From Turbatrix aceti (Eukaryota > Nematoda > Chromadorea > Rhabditida > Panagrolaimidae), in the NCBI GenBank assembly GCA_963969345.1, contig OZ017766.1, positions 9,114,001 through 9,178,000 of the forward strand: a stretch of 64,000 bases of DNA. Reading direction: 5' to 3'. The translations under genes were made by a program, and so were the position numbers. Below, in pieces: positions 34,397 through 45,700 of the stretch (positions are counted from its first letter, which is position 1; the number at the start of each line of letters is the position of its first letter). Under the pieces are notes generated by a model. That model did no database searches. It was not told the DNA's origin and saw only the letters and a program-made list of their open reading frames with translations.

Positions 34397-35182
34397 ATCG
34401 TGCGTGCGGTAAAAAACATTGTTGTGCTCAATTTTTTATGCTTCTTGGCATTCGTATTAGCTCGTCCAATTGAAAATAACGTTACGATATCAGAAACTGC
34501 TGATTTGACGGATCCGATAGATTCTTGCAATCTATCGCACTGTATTGCTAAAGTTCACTACCTGTAAGTTTCTTGTAATTTTTTGTTTTTAGCGCCATTT
34601 TATGTGTTTTGTTTTTAGAGTCACTTTATACGCTGGATATTCTGCATTTTTCACAATAGACAGCTGTTTAAAACCACCGGTAAAATGGATAGTAAAGTAC
34701 TCATCGATATATGACAAAATCAATATCCGGGTTTTGGTAACGCTATTGAAGCTCTTCATAATTTTGCTATTTCTGTTCATTGTCCATTTGTTTGTCTACA
34801 AGATGACGGTATGTTTTATAACAGATACCCAAACTTAAAAAATAATAATCCTTCCAAAAAACTTTCAGTATTCAATTGTTCAAATCGTTATTGGTGCTGG
34901 TGTTTTGCAGTTGGTATTCTTAATCTTTAAAGATCTTTGTTGTAACTGTTGCAGTACAAACGAAATGTGAGTAAAGAAAAAAATAAGCAAAATCGATTGT
35001 GTTATAAAATTTTTGATAACACCTTATAAAATTTTTATAAATATTTATAACCAATAATTTTTTGCATAATTCTTTAAAAAAACTTTTATTTCAGCAACAA
35101 GAAACCGAAATCGTTAAATGCAACAACTCAAGTCCGGTATAACCATGAAAGCGGTTCCCTGCATTCGTCCGCCAAGCGGTAA
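34394..35182 (+). CDS. Tetraspan-like family copy D
   Basis: Exons 34394-34563, 34619-34808, 34869-34966, 35095-35182 encode 181 residues with phases 2, 0, 2. Segment 1 (NIVVLNFLCFLAFVLA) looks like a signal peptide or first helix, followed by an extracellular-like stretch with NVT and NLS sequons and two cysteines (SCNLSHCIAK). Then come ITLYAGYSAFF-like helix 2, helix 3 (INIRVLVTLLKLFIILLFLF), helix 4 (YSIVQIVIGAGVLQLVFLIF), a CCNCC turn and a hydrophilic tail (QVRYNHESGSLHSS). The start ATG lies at the end of an inserted hAT element. The last residues (AKR) come from sequence homologous to the first exon of the family, marking a duplication junction. Function unknown. Confidence 0.72.
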
Positions 35183-35236
35183 AAAACATAATTGTGCTCA
35201 ATTTTTTTTGACAATACATAATTTTGCAGACGGTAT

Positions 35237-36046
35237 ATGTATTGCAACATGTGCTTTCTATTAGTAGTATACTACTACGTAGTATGCTTCTTGGCATTCG
35301 TATTAGCTCGTCCAATTGAAAATAACGTTACGATATCTGAAACTGCAAATTCGACGGATCCGACAGATTCTTGCAATCTATCGCACTGTATTGCTAAAGT
35401 TCACTACCTGTAAGTTTCTTGTAATTTTTTGTTTTTAGCGCCATTTTATGTATATGTTTTGTTTTTAGAATCACTTTATTCGCTGGATATTCTGCATTTT
35501 TCACAATAGACAGCTGTTTAAAACCACCGGTAAAATGGATAGTAAAGTACTCATCGATATATGACAAAATCAATATCCGGGTTTTGGTAACGCTATTGAA
35601 GCTCTTCATAATTTTGCTATTTCTGTTCATTGTCCATTTGTTTGTCTACAAGATGACGGTATGTTTTATAACAGATACCCAAACTTAAAAAATAATAATC
35701 CTTTCAAAAAACTTTCAGTATTCAATTGTTCTAATCGTTATTGGTGCTTGTGTTTTGCAATTGGTATACTTTATCTTCAAAGATCTTTGTTGTAACTGTT
35801 GCAGTACAAATGAAACGTGAGTAAAGAAAAAAATAAGCAAAATCGATTGTGTTATAAATAAAATTTTTGATAACACCTTATAAAATTTTCATAAACATTT
35901 ATAACCAATAATTTTTTTGCATACTAATTCTTTAAAAAAACTTTTATTTCAGCAACAAGAAACCGAAATCGTTAAATGCAACAACTCAAGTCCGGTATAA
36001 CCATGAAAGCGGTTCCCTGCATTCGTCCGAATTTTTCTGTTCTTGA
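35237..36046 (+). CDS. Tetraspan-like family copy E
   Basis: Exons 35237-35409, 35469-35658, 35719-35816, 35953-36046 encode 184 residues with phases 2, 0, 2. Exons 2-4 are almost identical to copy D; the tail ends HSSEFFCS. Relative to D, exon 1 has an insertion of about 75 bases (35207-35281) that includes a splice acceptor (attttgcag at 35221-35229) and a new ATG, giving a different first helix (MCFLLVVYYYVVCFLAFVLA). The tandem partner of copy D, unit about 0.85 kb. Function unknown. Confidence 0.72.
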
Positions 36047-36222
36047 TTTGCGTGTACTGTAACACTGACAAATATATTTATACCCATCATCATCCAAAAT
36101 TTTTTGAATTCTTTTAGTTCCACTGACGTGCCAGTTGGTTGAAATAAATGAATTCTTCATTTTCGCAGATTACAATGCTGGGCCGTACTTTTGGTTTTCT
36201 GTATAATCTAAATTTTTTGAAT

Positions 36223-37910
36223 TTACGAAATAATTTCTTTTTTTTTAACATACAATATTCGGTATTTCCGATTAAAGATGAGCATGATGAAAGGTTCTAG
36301 CGCTATTCTGAGGGGTATAAAAATGTCCAGTATGACGGCAGTCAAAGCAAACCGGTACGGATCTCTAAAAAAATATAACGATTTTTTTTTTCGAAAATTG
36401 TTTTTTTAAACATACATTGTAAAATAAATGTAAAACATTAAAATCAGCAAAATATTTTGAATAATCGTAGAAGCAGTTGTAAAAATAACAGTCGCGGTCA
36501 TCATTTCGATGACTTTGACATTTTCGTTTAACTGGAATTTTTCAGACAAAGATTGGCAGATGTTCTTTGAGCGCTTGGCGTTTACGTACCATAAAATGCC
36601 GAACATCTGAAAGATATCCATGTTTTGGCAAATTTTTAATCATCGAGCGGTAAAAAAAAATTTTTAAAAGTTTACCAATATGATGATCAGGTTCAAAACC
36701 ATACAACCGATTGTTAGGGGACCGGGTTGAGCGTTTTCGTCTAGGTGACTCCATATCAGAATTATGAAGGTTAGAATCCACTGAAAATCAAAAATGGAAA
36801 AATGAAATTTGTAATATTAAAAAAAAATAATTTTTTTGATAAAAAATATTTTTTTTATAAAAAAAATATTTTTTTTCATTTTAATTAATTTTCAAAAAAT
36901 TAAAACTCGGAAAACTACAACAAAAATTTACGATGAAAAAATTGTCAAAAATAAAAAAATCAGGACTTTGCTGCAAATTTGTGAAAAACAAAAAAAATAA
37001 ATCAAAGTTAATTTCAAATTTTTTGTGTCAAAATTTTTCAAATTCGCTTCATAAATTTTTCATAGGAACAATATTTTTTTACGTTGTCAAATTTATACTA
37101 AATAAATAACACTTTTAAAAACACGTCAACAAATTTTTAGGATAAAAGTAGAAAATTTTTTTACATACAAAAATTCACGAAAGTTAGAAAAAAATGAAAA
37201 AAAAAATATTTTGTGCTTATTTGTTTCATTTTTTTTAAATCGCAAAAAAAAGTGATTCTGCAGTAGAAACAGAAACAAATTGCTTCCAGGTTAGATTATT
37301 TTTTTTTCTAAAATTCTAGTTTACGGTAAGTAGCATAAGCTCAAGACAAAAAATTGCAAAAAAATTTTTGCTGTCACCTGATGACATTTAGTCAGCAAAA
37401 ACGTACCGGAAATAACAAAAACACTACAGTCATGCAGGGGCACCGTAGGTTCTCGTAGTACTTGGCAGCGCAGGTACTAATTAGTTTTTCAATGAGGATT
37501 GCAAGGCTATTGCAGACGCTGAACGTGACAAATGGATGCGATATGTATTCTGGGATGAGCATTCTCCAGTCGTAGGTTACAAAATGATAAATCAAAGATG
37601 CGAGTCTGCAGAAAAAAAATTGTTATGTGCATGATAAAAGATTTTCTATGATTTTCAAACCTCAAAAAAATAAAAACCTCAGCTCCGAGACTCTCATTGA
37701 CAATCATAAGCCGAAAAGTGGGATGAAAAAATTTTACTCTGATAACGTAAAAAATTCTCAAAAAAGAAAACAGCATTCCAAGTGCCAAAATTACAGCTTG
37801 GATGTAGAGTAAAATTATTGAAATTGATCCATTGGATACCTGGAGGTATGCTGCGTCGTAGAAATCCTTGTACTCATCGATAGATGATAGACCCGTGAAG
37901 TTGTACATTG
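36223..37910 (-). CDS. Nematode chemoreceptor-type 7-helix receptor, Sre-like
   Basis: Five coding exons on the minus strand: 37908-37661, 37605-37407, 36780-36676, 36606-36416, 36364-36223, all GT-AG with matching phases, 294 residues. Seven hydrophobic segments in order: IILLYIQAVILALGMLFSF; VNESLGAEVFIFLRLASLIY; FVTFSVCNSLAILIEKLIST; TVVFLLFPWILTFIILIW; TIGCMVLNLIIILMFGILWY; TVIFTTASTIIQNILLILMF; TAVILDIFIPLRIALEPFIM. The EKLISTCAAKYYE motif after helix 3 and LRIALEPFIMLIFNRKYR at the end resemble the Sre class of nematode chemosensory receptors. N-terminal sequons NFT and NGS. An acceptor (ttttcag) lies two bases before the ATG, fitting trans-splicing. The subfamily is less certain than the receptor call. 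Confidence 0.82.
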
Positions 37911-40900
37911 CTGAAAAAATAGAAAGAAAAGGTTTTTGCTCGCTTGCCTGGTCGTAATTCTCTCTTTTTTTTTGTATTTTCCCGCGACGCAACAGGTGGT
38001 GCACTTTTTTTCGCTTTCGCGCTAATGAGGTATACTACTACCTCACAGGGTACGGTACAAAACTGTCGCTTTTGAAATGTCAATCGACAGGTGATAAACA
38101 TGCGTATCCTACTGGGCATTTGCATATCTGCGTACTTTGTGTTTCAGTGTAAACATTATTTTTTTTTGCAATTCGTGAGGAAACTACAAAAATTAGTAAG
38201 TACATCAGAAATTTTCAGCGAAGGAAGTATGTAAAAAAGTGTTTCAATGTGCCCAAAAATGTTCACTATAAACAATTTAGCTAAATTGCTGTAAATAGCA
38301 TCATTTTTTATTAGAAAATTTAAAAATGGATGCAAAATTAGATTCACTTGTTTGATTCAAACAAAAAAATGTAAGCTTAAAATAATTTTTTGTTAATTTA
38401 CTTTTAAAAATAAATAATTATTTATCATCAAAGTAGCATCGCTGGACGATTACATATTTTTGTGTGTGCTAATATTTAAGACTAATTAAACAGGTAAATA
38501 AATAATTACAAATTCTTTAAAAATTTTTTTTGCAAATCTGAGTATGTCTTTTGCCAAATTTGTTGTGCATGAAAAATTTATAAATCAACAATCCTATTTT
38601 TTAATTGCCAAAAACGCAAATCATTCGACAAGTTTTCGAACGCAGTAGGTCCGAAATTCGAAATCCAAAAAATAACTTATTGGATTTTGATATTTTGCAA
38701 TTTTGGCTAAAATGTTTGTTGGGTGTCTTAAAAAATCAAATCACTAAAAAAATTTGAAGTTTTGTAACAATATTACCAAAAAGGTAAAACAATACAGTAC
38801 ACCAGAAAACAGTACACCAGAAAATTATTTCCGTATCGACAAAAAAATGACAGAGCCAACGAAATTGTCATGTAATAAATGTACAAAAAAAGCGTATTAT
38901 GTAGGCACAACGACACCAGGTGAGTCGTTTTGACGGCTCAGCTCAGTATGCAGTATTTGTTTGTTTTCGAGGCAGGTGCAGCGCCGTGCTTTGGCCCAAA
39001 GGAAAAAAAAGTTATAGAGCATGTCCGAATACAAACAGGGAAACGATAATTAAAAAACCATGATTTGTTCTTTTGCGCAAGACGTTTTTATATTTATAAC
39101 ATTGAGAAGATATACATACATAAAAAAGTAATTAATGACAACACAAGAGTACAATGAGCATGTTCATTAAGATTTCTAGAATCGTTGACACTTTTTGTAT
39201 ACCACGCAGGCATCTGGTATACAGCCACCCACTTTTTTTTTAATGCGGTTGTAAAAAATTTTTTACACAGTTTTTTAAAGTCTTGAAACAATTATAATAG
39301 TTTTTATCGTACAAACATAAGTAAGTTTTTTTTAAAGGGCCGAATTTGATACTGCTTTTTGACACATTTTTAAATCCAATTTAGAATGAATTTTGTCAAC
39401 CCTCCCAATTTGGAATCCTTTGACACATTTTCAATTTGGTATAATGCGTACGTATTTTGTCAACCATTACTTTCGTGAACTTATCCTAAAAACCCAAAAC
39501 AAAACCGAAAGTTTCGGAAAAATTATTCCTAAATATCGAAGTTTGTATACTAAAATTGAAATCATAAAATCAATTTTAAAATCAAAAAAACAGTAAAAAT
39601 AGAGTTTTGCACTCTTGACTCAACACGATGTGGCCCCCCTTTGATAATAAAAAAATGACCTTCAAGTCACTACCGGAAACCCGAGTCATGCAAACTGCAA
39701 AAAAAAAAGACATTCATCCGGTTTACCTGTCTTCGAAGAGCAGACAGACTGTTGTCCTTTTTGCTCTTTTTAAAAGATAATCTGGTTTTTAGAAACTGTA
39801 ATCGAACGTTTATCTGTTTACGAGCTATAATCTACACAAAAGACGGCATTTAAAAATAAATATGCACCAAATGATCATTACAAAAAAACATCATGCAAAA
39901 CACTGAAAAACTTTTTTTTCTAAGAATCTTTTACCGTACCCAAAAGAAGTTTTAATTTTCATGATTCTTGCAAGAAAACGTGCATTCGATCAAAAAAAAA
40001 TTATGTAGTCTACATACATTCATGTTCTATGTACATATATACATAAGAATCACTGACTCAGCAGAACAACTTTTGTTCACCTAGACAAATGCACAGTTGA
40101 ATGAGTACGTATCAGAATGATTATAATTAGCGGATTTTGAGATTATATAAGGCTGAAGGTGCAGATGACAACGCTAGACCAGAAACCATGTATGTATGTA
40201 TGCAGACGTTTGTTGTAATAGAGTGATGTATTTATTAAGAAAAAATGTTAAAGTATTTACATACACATAATTAATTATATTTACATACTACATTGGCATT
40301 TGAGGAAAAATGCCGTTTTTAACCCCCAAAAAGTCAAGAATTTTGAGTTTGGCATTTTTTGAGAGGGAAACCATTTATATATATATCTCAGTAAATATAT
40401 ATATAACAACATGAAAAATCCCCAACCTCTCTAGAATGCCAATGCACTTATGTACAACAACAGTTTCGTTTCCCAAGCTAACAAAACAGTAATCACGTGC
40501 GTATGATGTGTATGTAGATGACAGACGTCGTGGAAGAGACTAAACAATGGTTTGTATTTACCGTAACTCCTTAGCATTGTCGCATGCAGAGCACAACAAT
40601 GTAGTCATTTGTCGTCATCATTTTTATTTATTGAAAACCGTCGGCTAGGAAAAATTTATAGTTCATTGTATTCATTATGGCGAAAATCTTTGGTACCGTA
40701 GGGTTCATTCAAATTTGTATTCGTAGTTTACAATTTTCTAATTGTACAGTGAGTATGTAGCGCACTAATATTGTATTTAACTAAGATCGTGTTCAAGAGC
40801 TCACAGTATAGCATGTAATTTTTAGGATTTTGTAAATCAAACATAATTTAAAAATGTATCAATGTTCTTTCAACAAATTTTTTTTTACTCAAAAAAATGT

Positions 40901-41898
40901 GAAATGCAAAAATAAAACAAAACTGACGTCGTCATTGGTAGGATGCTCGTTGCTTCCATTGTCATCGGCAGACAAAAGAAGTGAATCCGTAAAAGTGAGC
41001 CGGTGATCGGAAGCGGATTGGACTATGCAATGTATGCATATTTTCAGCATCGAACAACAATACAGGTTTCAAATACATAATACATCGACTGAACAGTAAC
41101 AAGAAAAAGTGGTTAACGGCATCGATGCACCGCCCCTATCGCGCGACAATCCAACTTCTTCAACTGTCACACCTTTGTGCCGTCAATCAACTGTCGCGTT
41201 TACATGCATGCATACCAGTTGTACATACAAGCAAGGTTGCCAAACTTCACACAATTTTTACCGTTCTCTCACTCAACTTCGCTGTTTCCAGAATGCTGAC
41301 ACTTTTTGTGCCCGATTCAAACACACAAAACCAAAGGTGCTGCAAAGTGAAAATTAAAAACAAATCGAACCATAAAAAGTATTGATCGTATTGGAAGTTT
41401 CGTAGCGAAAAACCTGAATTAACGTTTTTTGATTGAATTTTGTTACTTTTTTTAAAAGATTTTTTTTCTAAAACGGCACTTTTTTGGACTTTCTTGGGTC
41501 ACGGATGCAAAATTGAACAAAATGGTTCCAATTTATCAAAATATTTTGTTTTGTAAAATTCATCCATCACCCTTTCACCAAAACACACAAGTTCAATAAT
41601 TTATTATTTAAAACTAAAAAAATTAATCAGTCACGTGAAAAATTTGATCAGCCTGGGCCAATTCGTTCTTTTTACGCAACATTTAAAAAAAATACATACG
41701 CTTAACGATTGATAATAATAATAATGTGATAATAACATGTGTATCCATGTGACAAATACTACAAATAACAACCGTTCATGACCGGATACAACTGATTGTA
41801 AACCCCGCGAGAAAGCGAGGGAGATTGGATTGGATAATGACTGACGCTGCAGGATGTTTCTGGCGCGACCGCAAAGTCCAATGGATAGGCGCGCTCAG
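37911..41898. other. Intergenic, AT-rich, no gene recognised
   Basis: About 4 kb upstream of the receptor. Homopolymer runs and short ATGTATGT tracts (for example near 40191). No open frame with splice support. Confidence 0.55.
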
Positions 41899-42430
41899 AA
41901 GGAATGTGTCAGGTAATGGATGTTTTGGAAATTTTTCACGAAATTTTAACAAAAAGTTGCTTTTACTATGAAAAGTATTAATCGTAAAATTCAGCCGCCT
42001 GAGGCATCTACTGGCGAAGTTACGATCGCATGAAATCGCATTTTTGCCATTTTCGACTATTTTTGGCACGTTGTAGATAAAAAATTACGAAATTTCTAAA
42101 ACCGAGGTACAAATTGATCGATGCGATTTTTGATGCAGAATCTGATAAAAATATAGGTTTGCCAATTTGAAAAATGCCGAAAGAAACTAAAAATCTGCAT
42201 CAAAAACCACGTCGATCAACATGTACCCTAGTTTTGGAAATTTCGTAATTTTTTAGCAACAACGTGCCAAAAATAGTCGAAAATGTCAAAAACGCGATTT
42301 CACGCGATCGTAACTTCGACGGTAGATGCCTCAGGCGGGTGAATTTTACGATAAAAACTTTTCATCGTAAAAGCAACTTTTTTACAAAACTTAGTGAAAA
42401 ATTTCCACAACGTTACCTAACACATTCCTT
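41899..42430. mobile_element. Foldback element, related to the one at 59.0 kb
   Basis: Inverted arms start AAGGAATGTGTCAGGTAATG and end in its near complement (CACATTCCTT). Matching peptides read outwards on both strands (MPKIVEN at 42069 minus and 42264 plus). Shares TTTTTGGCACGTTGTAG with 59010-59615. No target duplication seen. Confidence 0.75.
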
Positions 42431-42728
42431 GTCAGCCCGTCGCACAAAATTTTTCGGGTCTCGCAACGATTATCTGACCGCTTAGATGGATGCTTTTATA
42501 AAAATAATATGGCTTAATTATATAAAATTATGAGAAAAAAAAGATGATATACTTTGTTTCGGAAACGATCACGTTCATCAATCACAGACGGAAAACAGTA
42601 CATGACTCAACCGAAACGTGACAAAAAAAACAATCGAGTCAGGAAAAAAAATTATAAAAAAAACAACTATTTGGTAAACAGTCTGCAATCAATCAAATTC
42701 ATGAATGAAAAAAAAAGACGAATAAATA

Positions 42729-45700
42729 TTAAATTTCACGACGACCGGAATTAACAATAAGATTCCATAACCGTGGACGCTGTTTTACTTGTTTCAAGAG
42801 TTCCCGCTCATCGAGTGATAGGTTAGAATAATCCAAATTTTCGTCCATGATGGAGCATGGGCGATACGCCATCACCCAGGGATCGTCAATTCGAGATGTC
42901 CAAAGATTGCTGAAAAATAGGTTCAATTTAATTTCTTTGAAATGTGTAAAAGTTGTCGAAAATTTCATTTTTTTAGAAAACAAAAAAATGAGTAAAAACG
43001 TAAAACAGTTCAAAAAGTCGGGAAAAAAATAATAAAAATTTTTTTAACGATAAAACAACAGATCGAAATTAAAAAAAAGCGTTCTTTTTTAACAGATCAA
43101 ATAAAAATAAAAATAAAAAGCGACTTTTCGAAAAATCTGTTTTCGACCAAAAAAATGAGTTTACAAAAACGTTCAAATTGGAGATTTAAAAAAAATATTC
43201 AACGTAAAAATCTGTTTTTGTAACGTTTTTATCAATTTAGGAAACTTAACAATTTATTTGATTTTGAAGACGGTTTTTCGGCCTCGTAAATTTAATATTG
43301 AATAAACAGAAAATCAAACTCACTATGTTGAAATGCAGGAAGTACTAGACAATGTCGGCGGAGAATCGGTACCATTTTTAGAACATCTGAAAAACAGGTA
43401 TAATAAATATAAAATAAAAAATATTTCAAAAAAGCGCCAATTTTAACGATTCAAATACAAAAACAAAAAAAAATTGCTCAATTTGTTTTTGGAATAAAAC
43501 ACATTTGCAAAATTTTTAAATAATTTGTTTTAATTAAAAAAATTGTATGCAAATAAAAAAAAATATTTTAACGATATAAAATCAAAAAAATATTTTTTTT
43601 CGATTAGGAATTTTTTTAGAAAAATTTTCAAATATTTTTTTTTCAATCAAAATAAATTTGAATTCAAAAACCCTAGTCAATCACTCACCTTTCAGCTCCG
43701 ATAGGTCTTCGCACCAAGCCAGGCGGCGAATCCGTCGATCGGTTATCCCCGTTGACGACACAGGTCGTAGAACCACGTCCGCTATCGAGTGAAGCCGAAG
43801 ACGAGCGATGCGAGTCTTTCGACGCAAACGACTGCTGTTTGAGCTGAAGATGGAGGGGAGTCGTCGCAGACGGAATAATAATCGACTGAATCTGCTTTGC
43901 GGCAGCTGCTTCTTCGAGGGCAAATTTCTCGACGCCACGATTGATTTCCGCAAGAATGGATGGATGAATGTTTCCCGTATGCCGGAATGATGGATGAACG
44001 TCATCGATTCTCGGGGTCGTAATCGGTGTCACCAAAATGGCACGCCAGGGATGACGCTTGTCACGGATTTGACGACATGCGGTTACGCGACACTTGACTC
44101 CAGCAAAGACGGTATCCGGACTGCCTGAGAGATCGGTCCACGCCATGAAGGCCTGCTTGATGTCGGGATGCTCGAGGAAGCCGTAGAACGCGGTCGACTC
44201 GTTGACGTACTTTGTCTCCCACGCATCACTCGTGACGAGGAGTTGACTGACCAGCGAGCGGGTGACATTCGCGTTCTCGACCACAGGCCGAATGGATACG
44301 ACTGACCAGGGGACGTCTAAAAAAGGGGAAGTCACAATTTTCGGGTTCGAAAATAACTTTTGAGAAAAAAAATTAAATTTGAGAGCCAAAAATGACCAAA
44401 AATCAGCATTTTTAAGCCGAAACTAACTTTAAAATTCCCAAATCGTTTTTTTGTAAAAAATTGCTAAAAACATTTTGTTGGAAAAAACTAACATTTTTTT
44501 TGGAAAAAAAATTAAAAAAAAAGTTTTCATAGACTCAAAACAAAGTTTTGGGGTAAAAAATAAACTTCACTATCAAATACAACTAAAAATGACTTTTTTA
44601 AGGCAAAAACTAGCAACATACATACAAAAGGAGTTTTTTAGATCAAAAATAAATATTTTAGTCCAAAATTTACAAAAAATAATTTTCTCGGCAAATGTTT
44701 TTTAATTTTGAAAGAAATAATTTTTTGGCTAAAAACTAACTTTTTTGGTTACAAATGTAAATTTTGGGTTTAAAATTTACTTTACAGATCAAAAATAACA
44801 AAAACAAATTTTCAGAAAAAAATCAACTTTTTTCGTCAAAAACAACTTTTTTTATAAGCAATGAATTTTTTATGGCAAAAAACAAATTTCCAATGTCAAA
44901 AACTACAAAAAATCTAATTCATAGCTAAAAATTACGCACTTCCGGTCTAAAAATAAATGTTTTGAGCAAAAATTACGTATTTCGGGTTAAAAATAAATTT
45001 TTCAGACAAAATAAATTTTACAAAAATTGTACAAAAAAACATACCCTCAAAAGTAGCGGTAAACTGAGCCTTGACGGCAACGACGCCCATCGACTGAAGA
45101 CCGGTGGTGTAGTGCTGGCTATTGACGTAGAGACGACCGATGCCATCGTTCCACAGCCAGGCACACGTGCTCTCCGTACCGATACGACACACAACAGCGT
45201 GTACCGTAATTGTCATAACAAAATCAGCATTTTGAGATGAAAAATTATTTGGCGATAGTTGTCCTGCACCCTGGGTATACGGTAGAAGGCCAATCACTTT
45301 GACACACGTCGCTTCGAGTGAACACTTTTCGTAGTCTTCTGATATCTTTTTGATGGCATCAACGAATACAAAATATCCCATTTCAAGTTTTGACGTTTTG
45401 ATAACCTTTGCATCAAACGCGATTATACCGCAAGACTGAAAAAAAAATAGGGTTGGGTACGTGAAAATGGGCAAAATTGAACTTTTTTTGAGTCAAAAAC
45501 AACATTTATATGTAAAAAATAAACATTTTAGGTCATAAAAACTCGAAAATCAATTTTAAGAGTGAAAAATAAAATTTTTGAATTAAAAATAAACTTTTAG
45601 GTCAACAATAAACTTTCTGGGTCAAAATTTACTAAAAAATTAACTTTTTAGGGTAAAAATAAACTTTTTATGACAGAAATGGGCTTTTTAGGCCAAAAAT

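Noticed and set aside
41109..41385. Overlapping 82- and 86-residue plus-strand frames
   Set aside because: No domain, signal peptide or convincing splice sites; the two frames overlap each other.
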